Below are positions 33,600 through 39,095 of a DNA stretch of 39,095 nt, piece by piece. The number at the start of each line of letters is the position of its first letter. Position 1 is the stretch's first letter. A model generated the notes under the pieces. That model was not told where the DNA came from. It ran no database searches and saw nothing but the letters and a program-made list of their open reading frames with translations. The position numbers and the translations under genes are program-made. The DNA comes from Anaerolineaceae bacterium. Lineage in GTDB: Bacteria; Chloroflexota; Anaerolineae; Anaerolineales; Anaerolineaceae. The stretch lies in the NCBI GenBank assembly GCA_012797695.1, contig JAAZOQ010000187.1, positions 1 to 39,095 on the forward strand, read 5' to 3'.

Positions 33600-34679
33600 A
33601 TGCCTTACACCATTCCGATTGGCCCTTACCACCCTGCTCTGGAAGAACCCTACAAGATCAACGTCACCTGCCAGGGAGAAAACGTCCAAGACGTTGATAT
33701 CGCCATTGGGTTCAACTTTCGCGCCATCGAATTGCTGGCCCAACGGCGCAACTACCTGCAAGACGTCACCCTGGTCGAACGCGTCTGCGGTATTTGCTCG
33801 AACGTGCATACCATGACCTACTGTATGGCGGCTGAATCCATCGCGGGAATCGAATTGCCGCGACGGGCTGCCTACATCCGCGTGATCATCGCCGAACTGG
33901 AACGTTTGCACTCTCACCTGCTCTGGTCCGGCGTCGCCGCCGAACTGATTGGCTACCAAACCATGTTCATGGAAATCTTTGCCCTGCGCGAGCTGGTCAT
34001 GGATGTGCTCGAAGCCATTTCGGGGAACCGCGTCAATTACGCCATGAATGTCATTGGCGGCGTCAATCGCGACATCAATGATCCCGACGATATTCTGGCG
34101 GCCGTACGCAAAATCAAAGCCACCGTCGAAAAAGTCGTGATCCCGATTTTCACCACAGACGCCACGGTAAAAGCACGTACTGCCGGCGTGGGTATCCTCA
34201 CCCGTGAAGATGCCCTGGCCTACGGCACAGTGGGGCCCACCGCCCGGGCTTCTGGTCTGGAGCTGGACCTCCGCTGTGATCTGCCTTATGCAGCTTATGG
34301 AGAGCTCGGCGTCAATCGTGTAGTACAAACTTCCGGAGATGTCTTTGCCCGTGTTGTTGTCCGCGCTCTGGAAATTCTCGAAAGCATTCGCCTGATCGAA
34401 AAAGCGCTGCAAAACTTGCCCAAAGGTCCCATCCGCATCGAGGATCTGTTCCCCGTCATCCCGGCCGGCGAAGCAACCGCCCGTGCTGAAGCGCCACGCG
34501 GAGAAGTGTTTTACTACATTGCCTCAGACGGCAGTGACATTCCGTTACGGGTGAAAATTCGCACGCCAACCTATGCCAACATGCCGTCTGTTCGCGCGAT
34601 GAGCCAGGGTCAACAACTGGCAGATATGCCATTGATCCAGGCTTCGATCGACCCCTGTTATTCCTGCACTGACCGATAA
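33600..34679 (+). CDS. echE: [NiFe] hydrogenase large subunit (EchE/NuoD-like)
   Basis: 359 residues. Both nickel-binding pairs are intact: RVCGICSNVHT (Cys63, Cys66) and DPCYSCTDR (Cys353, Cys356) at the very C-terminus. The protein ends 3 residues after the last Cys, so there is no peptide to be cleaved by a maturation protease, as described for CooH. The body includes YHPALEEPYKI, IIAELERLHSHLLW and EAPRGEVFYYIASDG. It catalyses H2 production or uptake with ferredoxin. The intact cysteines rule out the non-hydrogenase Nuo or Ehr-type relatives. Nickel insertion proteins (Hyp) are not in the window. Confidence 0.95.
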   Translation: MPYTIPIGPYHPALEEPYKINVTCQGENVQDVDIAIGFNFRAIELLAQRRNYLQDVTLVERVCGICSNVHTMTYCMAAESIAGIELPRRAAYIRVIIAELERLHSHLLWSGVAAELIGYQTMFMEIFALRELVMDVLEAISGNRVNYAMNVIGGVNRDINDPDDILAAVRKIKATVEKVVIPIFTTDATVKARTAGVGILTREDALAYGTVGPTARASGLELDLRCDLPYAAYGELGVNRVVQTSGDVFARVVVRALEILESIRLIEKALQNLPKGPIRIEDLFPVIPAGEATARAEAPRGEVFYYIASDGSDIPLRVKIRTPTYANMPSVRAMSQGQQLADMPLIQASIDPCYSCTDR

Positions 34680-35007
34680 AGGAAGATGTCATTTATTGGT
34701 GATTACCAAAACCTTTTATTGGGGTAATTGAATCGTCTTCGAGGAGAGATATCGGTCGTTTACTGTTGCCCGGTGACCCTTTACTGTCAGTCCTCCTACA
34801 CCGAGCAAATGCGGGTGTCAAGGCGCAAACCACTCAGCAAGAAATCAGGCTTCTCCTGGATGGGAGCCCTGAGCATGTCTTAAGTGGTTTGCGCCGCGAC
34901 AATTAATGAGAAATGTAATTTTAAAATGAAGAAGAATAACCTTCTTCTCACTCAATAAAGCCGTAAAATACTAATAGACGAATCCCTTTAGCAAAGGAAA
35001 AGAGATC
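34680..35007. other. Gap after hydrogenase operon with long nested inverted repeat
   Basis: No gene with a normal start lies here. GTCAAGGCGCAAACCACT (34817-34834) pairs with 34883-34900 in 16 of 18 positions, and inside that stem TCAGG-CT/AG-CCCTGA form a second hairpin around 34855-34880. Just before it, ACACC and GGTGT can pair, and TTTACTGT occurs twice. On the plus strand a frame without ATG, GTG or TTG near a ribosome site is open from 34703 to 34906 and reads like protein (LLLPGDPLLSVLLHRANAG), so a gene remnant is possible. A smaller 7-bp hairpin GAAGAAG/CTTCTTC lies at 34928-34947. The xdhC ribosome site is AAAGGAAAAGAG. Confidence 0.55.
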
Positions 35008-36063
35008 ATGCGAGAAGTCATAGCTGAAATCAAAAACTGGCAAAAAGATGGAAAACCTGTTGCGATAGCAACCAATGTGAAACGCAATGGCATGTCGCTG
35101 CGCCCCTTGGGAGCCAAGATGGCCATGACTGATCAGATGGATATTGCCGGGTCAGTCACAGGCGGCTGCATCGAAGGAACAGTCTATGAGGAAGCCCAAA
35201 AGGTGCTCCACACGCACCAACCCCACCTGCTACATTATGGCGTCACCGGCGACGAAAAACCCTGGGACATTGGTTTGAGCTGCGGCACCTCATTGGACGT
35301 TTTCGTTGAAGATCTGAACTCCGCTGCCTGGCAAACTCTCTTCCCCTCTGTTCAAGAAGCATTGCGAAAGAATCAACTGGCTGCGGTCGCGACGGTAATC
35401 GTTGGTACCGGATTGGGCAATAAAATGATGGTTTATTCCGATGGACAGTGTCTGGGTGATCTTGGAAATACCCAATTAAATGAAGAAGCCAAGGCCTGGA
35501 TCAAGGAATTATTCACTACCCAAGAAGTCAACTGGAAAGAATTTACAATCGCGGGCGAAGCTGTAGAAATCTTCGCCGATCTGCTTATCCCAGATGCCCG
35601 GATGATCATTATTGGTGCTGCCCACATTGCCATTCCGCTGGTGGAAATGGCCAAAGTCATGGGTTTCTACACCATCGTCATCGATCCGCGCGAAGCCTTT
35701 GCCAACCGTGATCGGCTCCCCAGCGTAGACGAGTTGATCGTGGATTGGCCCTCCACAACGCTTGAAAAATTGAATCTGGACGAATCAAGCTACGTCGCCG
35801 TCATCAGTCACGATGAAAAGCTGGATAACCCTGCCCTGGCAGTAGCACTCACTCGCCCTACCCGTTACGTGGGCGTGTTAGGGACCAAAAAAAATGTTGC
35901 CAAGCGGTTAGAAACTTTACGTGAGCTAGGTGTCAGCGAAGAACAACTCAAAAAACTACACGCTCCAATTGGGCTGCACATTGGGGCCGAAACCCCTGAA
36001 GAGATCGCCCTATCGATTCTGGCAGAAATGGTGACTGCCAGACACGGAATTTCGAAAGCCTGA
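35008..36063 (+). CDS. xdhC: XdhC/CoxI family molybdenum cofactor maturation protein
   Basis: 351 residues. N-terminal XdhC/CoxI domain (PVAIATNVKRNGMSLRPLGAKM, GSVTGGCIEG, IGLSCGT) and C-terminal Rossmann-like XdhC_C domain (MIIIGAAHIAIPLVEMAKVMGF, YVAVISHDEKLD, YVGVLGTKKNVAKRLETL, PIGLHIGAETPEEIALSILAE). XdhC binds the molybdenum cofactor and helps add the terminal sulfur needed by xanthine oxidase family enzymes. It would serve the aldehyde oxidoreductase. Ends in a clear intrinsic terminator at 36072. Confidence 0.93.
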   Translation: MREVIAEIKNWQKDGKPVAIATNVKRNGMSLRPLGAKMAMTDQMDIAGSVTGGCIEGTVYEEAQKVLHTHQPHLLHYGVTGDEKPWDIGLSCGTSLDVFVEDLNSAAWQTLFPSVQEALRKNQLAAVATVIVGTGLGNKMMVYSDGQCLGDLGNTQLNEEAKAWIKELFTTQEVNWKEFTIAGEAVEIFADLLIPDARMIIIGAAHIAIPLVEMAKVMGFYTIVIDPREAFANRDRLPSVDELIVDWPSTTLEKLNLDESSYVAVISHDEKLDNPALAVALTRPTRYVGVLGTKKNVAKRLETLRELGVSEEQLKKLHAPIGLHIGAETPEEIALSILAEMVTARHGISKA

Positions 36064-36071
36064 ACTGACTC

Positions 36072-36113
36072 AAGGATTCACCGCAGATCTATCTCGGTGA
36101 ATCCTTTTTCTTT
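36072..36113 (+). terminator. Intrinsic terminator after xdhC
   Basis: AAGGATTCACCG (36072-36083) and CGGTGAATCCTT (36095-36106) form a perfect 12-bp stem with an 11-base loop, followed directly by a T-rich run (TTTTTCTTT). It lies 8 bases after the xdhC stop. Confidence 0.85.
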
Positions 36114-36114
36114 G

Positions 36115-36120
36115 TATAAT
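36115..36120 (+). promoter_or_regulatory. -10 box of mocA-like gene
   Basis: A consensus TATAAT immediately follows the terminator T-run. There is no clear -35 at 17 bases because the position falls in the terminator stem. A transcript would start near 36127, about 20 bases before the ATG at 36148. Confidence 0.45.
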
Positions 36121-36147
36121 GGAAATCTGTGGAGAAATAAGAACACA

Positions 36148-36750
36148 ATGGATCAATGCACTGACAATCAAATCGCCGGGATCATTCTGGCTGCTGGAGC
36201 CTCTTCTCGAATGGGGCAGCCCAAAGTACTTTTAGAATGGCAGGGAGAAACCCTGATCCATCGGGTCGCCCGCACTGCATTATCGGCGCGTCTGGGGCCC
36301 GTTATTGTTGTCGCCGGCGCGCTCTCTCCCCAGATCGAGCAAGCTCTCCCCCACCTGGATATCCAACTCGTGGCCAACCCCAATTGGTCAGCCGGGCAAA
36401 GTACCTCTGTCCGCGCCGGTATCCAGGCGCTGCCGCAAGACACTCAAGCCGTCGTCTTTCTGCTTGGGGATCAGCCATTCGTTACAGTGGAATTAATTCA
36501 GAAACTAATAGAAACTTACCAGAAAACTCGGCCTGAGATTCTGGCCCCCTTTGTCAACCAGAAACGCATCAACCCGGTGATCTTTGATCGATCCGTCTTT
36601 CCGCACTTACTTGAGCTGCAGGGAGACGCTGGGGCACGCAGCCTGTTCGCTCAATTCCCTCCAGCGGTCATGCCCTGGAATGATGAAAGAGCAGGCTTTG
36701 ACATCGATACACCAGAAGATTATGAGAAACTAATCCATACTGCGGAATGA
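36148..36750 (+). CDS. mocA: MocA/MobA-like molybdenum cofactor nucleotidyltransferase
   Basis: 200 residues. The NTP-transferase motif IAGIILAAGASSRMGQPKVLL is at the N-terminus, with VFLLGDQPFV for the metal site and FDIDTPEDYEKL at the end. MocA adds CMP to molybdopterin to give the cytosine dinucleotide that Mop-type aldehyde oxidoreductases use; DVU_1551 is the comparable Desulfovibrio gene from memory. It has its own promoter box. The start at 36148 fits the motif; a GTG at 36097 would run through the terminator. GGAG lies 12 bases upstream. Confidence 0.88.
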   Translation: MDQCTDNQIAGIILAAGASSRMGQPKVLLEWQGETLIHRVARTALSARLGPVIVVAGALSPQIEQALPHLDIQLVANPNWSAGQSTSVRAGIQALPQDTQAVVFLLGDQPFVTVELIQKLIETYQKTRPEILAPFVNQKRINPVIFDRSVFPHLLELQGDAGARSLFAQFPPAVMPWNDERAGFDIDTPEDYEKLIHTAE

Positions 36751-36765
36751 TGTTCAAACATTGGG

Positions 36766-39095
36766 TTACTCTTCCGCTGTGCGCACCGGCAAACTGAAAT
36801 AGAAAGTGGCCCCCTCCCCCACCTGGCCAACCGCCCAGGTCTTCCCCCCGTGGCGGGTGATCACGCGATTTACATTGGCCAAACCAATGCCCGTACCCTC
36901 GAATTCATCCGCGCGGTGCAAACGTTGAAAGACCTTGAAAAGCCGGCCCACGAACTTCATGTCAAACCCGACCCCGTTATCCCGAACCCAAAAGACAACC
37001 TGGCTTTCTTGGGTGGGATCTGAACCTATTTCAATTCTGGTAACCTCTCGTTGCTGAGAAAATTTTAGCGCATTCGAAATCAAATTGGTAATTACGATTC
37101 GCAACAAAGCCGGGTCACCAATCACATTCGGCAATTCTTGAACGATCCACTCAACCTGACGGGTCTGAATATCCGGTTGAAACTCAGTAATTACAGCTTC
37201 TACCAGATCATGCATATTGACTTCTTGAAAATTCATCTCGATTCTGCCCATCCGCGAGAAAGAGAGAATCCCATCGATCAGATCATCCATCAGATTGGCA
37301 GACTGCGTGATAATGTCCATAAAACGCAAAGAATCTGCATCCATCTTTTGCGAAGTATGTTCCCGTAATAACTGGATATAGCCATTAATGTGCCGCAAAG
37401 GAGCCCGCAAATCGTGAGAAACTGAGTAAGCAAAAGACTCAAGCTCACTATTGGCATTTTCCAGCTCTTTTGTGCGCGCATAAACCCGCGCCTCGAGCTC
37501 CTGATTCAAGAGATGCAATTGTTCTTCGGCTCGCTTACGCTCAGCAATATCCCACGCCAGATCAGCGATACGCGTAATCGTCGCTACATCTGCCTGATCG
37601 TAATCTGATAACTTATTCCCTACCCCAAGGACCGCAACCACTTTTTCTCCGCGGATCACCGGCACCACTACTTCACGGATCACGTCAGCATGGTATTCCG
37701 GGAACCCCTTGCGACCAGGGAGCGATTTAAAATCATTGTGAATTTCTGCTTGCTGCGAATAAAAACAATTGACCCACACTCCCGCCTGTTCAATAGGATA
37801 ATGCATTCCTATGCCCTTCGCCCCACATTGGGCCTGAGTATTCGTAGACCAATTCTCTAGAGCTACCTTTCCCTGATCTTCCTCAATAAAGTGGAAAAAG
37901 CCTAACTGACTTTTGGTCAATTTTTCAATTTCGTTGATTGTTTCTTCAAGCAATTCGCTGAGAGAATGTGTCAAGGAGTATTCAATTAAGTGAAGCCGAG
38001 AAGCGTTAATGGCTGCGCTCATTTTCTGCTGGGTAATATCATGAGCAACAGTTGAAATACCAGTGATCTTCCCTGTCGCATCCAGGATTGGGGAAACTAC
38101 CAAACCCACGTCAATGATTCTGCCATCTTTGCGACGTCGCTTGGCTTCATAATGATAAATACTCTTCCCGGCCCGGATATCTGAAAGTATTTGGATTACA
38201 CTTTCCCGATCCTCTTCTGGCACTACTACTGTGATTGATTTGCCAATGATCTCTTCGCTTGAATAGCCATAGATCAGCTCCGCGCCCTTGTTCCAGCTCG
38301 TGACCACACCCTCCAGTGTTTTGCCAATGATCGCTTCATCTGAAGATGCCACAATCGAAGCAAGCAGATTTGTCTTTTCTTGCAGTTTCTTTTGTTCAGT
38401 AATGTCCTGAATTACCCCTTCAATTGCGACAGGGTTCCCCTTTTCATCTTTTTTCAACTCAGCAATCGAATGAATAATCCTGGCAGGCTGACCATTTTTC
38501 GGGAGTATCTCGAATTCAAGAGCATAAGGTTTTTCGTGTTCAATCAGATCGATCAAAGCCTGATGTACTTCTATGCGATTCGGAATACAGCTTTCGACTT
38601 CCTTTACTGAAAATCTCTCTGAAGCCGGGTCAAAGCCATAAATCCGTTTCGCTTCTTCTGAACCCCAAAACTGATCATTGTGAATATCGTATTCCCAGTT
38701 GCCAACGTGGCCCAGTGCCTGCGCACGGCGGAAGCGCTCGTCATTAATCCGTAACGAATGTTCAGTTTCTTTCTCATGAGATAAATCACGCACAGAAACG
38801 ATAACGTTGTTCACCTGCCCCAGTAAATCACGCAAAACAAGGGCATTCACCAGCACTGGTACCGACGCACCATCTTTTGTTTTCAGGTCAAGCGGGAACT
38901 CACTCAACATGCCCTCATTGAAAATCACCTGGCATACCTGTTCAGCAAGATTCGACAAGAGAAAACAAAACTGAAATTCTTTATCAATCAATTCTTCGCG
39001 AGTAAACTGGCTAATCTTTGTAAAAGCGGGGTTAACATCAAAAATTCGTCTTTCACTATTCAGCAAGAATAATGGCTCAGTATGAGCATGGATCA
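36766..39095 (-). CDS. PAS/GAF sensor histidine kinase, N-terminus beyond the edge
   Basis: At least 776 residues are visible and the frame is open to the right edge, so the true start lies outside. Domains in order: a partial PAS (FLLNSERRIFDVNPAF), a PAS with PAC (RRAQALGHVGNWEYD to GVIQDITEQKK), a third PAS (IVASSDEAIIGK to AHDITQQKM), a GAF (ELLEETINEIEK to ITRIADLAWDIAERKRAEEQ), a short coiled coil, HisKA with the His in FAYSVSHDLRAPLRHINGY, and HATPase (NLISNALKFSQ, VRDNGVGFDM, GTGIGLANVNRVI). No membrane helix is visible. It resembles phytochrome-like kinases without the chromophore region. Its partner is unknown. Confidence 0.9.
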   Translation of the reverse strand, partial: IHAHTEPLFLLNSERRIFDVNPAFTKISQFTREELIDKEFQFCFLLSNLAEQVCQVIFNEGMLSEFPLDLKTKDGASVPVLVNALVLRDLLGQVNNVIVSVRDLSHEKETEHSLRINDERFRRAQALGHVGNWEYDIHNDQFWGSEEAKRIYGFDPASERFSVKEVESCIPNRIEVHQALIDLIEHEKPYALEFEILPKNGQPARIIHSIAELKKDEKGNPVAIEGVIQDITEQKKLQEKTNLLASIVASSDEAIIGKTLEGVVTSWNKGAELIYGYSSEEIIGKSITVVVPEEDRESVIQILSDIRAGKSIYHYEAKRRRKDGRIIDVGLVVSPILDATGKITGISTVAHDITQQKMSAAINASRLHLIEYSLTHSLSELLEETINEIEKLTKSQLGFFHFIEEDQGKVALENWSTNTQAQCGAKGIGMHYPIEQAGVWVNCFYSQQAEIHNDFKSLPGRKGFPEYHADVIREVVVPVIRGEKVVAVLGVGNKLSDYDQADVATITRIADLAWDIAERKRAEEQLHLLNQELEARVYARTKELENANSELESFAYSVSHDLRAPLRHINGYIQLLREHTSQKMDADSLRFMDIITQSANLMDDLIDGILSFSRMGRIEMNFQEVNMHDLVEAVITEFQPDIQTRQVEWIVQELPNVIGDPALLRIVITNLISNALKFSQQREVTRIEIGSDPTQESQVVFWVRDNGVGFDMKFVGRLFKVFQRLHRADEFEGTGIGLANVNRVITRHGGKTWAVGQVGEGATFYFSLPVRTAEE

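Noticed and set aside
33594-34412. A 272-codon open frame on the minus strand
   Set aside because: It is antisense to the hydrogenase large subunit, whose cysteine motifs are intact.
33600-34679. Non-hydrogenase NuoD or Ehr-type protein
   Set aside because: Both CxxC pairs for nickel are present, so it is a genuine [NiFe] large subunit.

Overview
The window looks like a chromosomal segment of an anaerobic, fermentative bacterium, most probably Chloroflexota of the Anaerolineae type. That assignment is an inference: it rests on the mix of an energy-converting [NiFe] hydrogenase, a molybdenum aldehyde oxidoreductase with its maturation genes, a trehalose-type GT20 cluster and NarL/GAF two-component genes, and there is no rRNA or marker gene to confirm it. 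I found no tRNA, rRNA, CRISPR array, transposase or prophage gene.

Region 1 (1-4655, minus strand) is a compact operon: a PRD/EIIB-type PTS-responsive regulator, a stand-alone PTS EIIA-like protein, a shortened TrpB-like protein without the pyridoxal phosphate lysine motif, and two different TrpA-like TIM-barrel proteins, the last running off the left edge. No other trp gene and no PTS permease is in view. It reads as a sugar-phosphate or indole-like aldolase system placed under PTS control, and it is the least explained part of the window.

Region 2 (4857-10357, plus strand) is a four-gene glycoside or compatible-solute operon behind a good sigma70-type promoter: GH63-like hydrolase, GT20 (OtsA-like), GT4 glycosyltransferase, OtsB-like phosphatase. 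Region 3 (10426-13172, minus strand) is a signalling operon: HTH regulator, Hanks-type Ser/Thr kinase with a membrane anchor and leucine-rich repeats, and a small membrane protein, preceded by a pair of 16-bp direct repeats.

Region 4 (13359-36750) is a large island built around a Mop-type aldehyde oxidoreductase. It holds an acyl-CoA ligase and a DUF364-type protein (13.4-15.4 kb), two proteins of unknown function, a GAF sensor kinase and NarL regulator (15.7-19.4 kb), and a minus-strand maturation operon of five genes (TrsS radical SAM, C-GCAxxG-C-C protein, TrsM methyltransferase, small CxxC protein, dicluster oxidoreductase; 19.4-24.5 kb). A divergent region with an 11+11 bp palindrome leads into the plus-strand run of aldehyde oxidoreductase, a four-cluster ferredoxin and seven Ech-type hydrogenase subunits with all four Ni-binding cysteines (24.8-34.7 kb), followed by xdhC and a mocA-like gene for the molybdenum cofactor. 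The simplest reading is an aldehyde-oxidising, H2-evolving, ion-pumping chain analogous to formate hydrogenlyase.

The window ends in a large PAS/GAF sensor histidine kinase on the minus strand whose N-terminus lies beyond the right edge.
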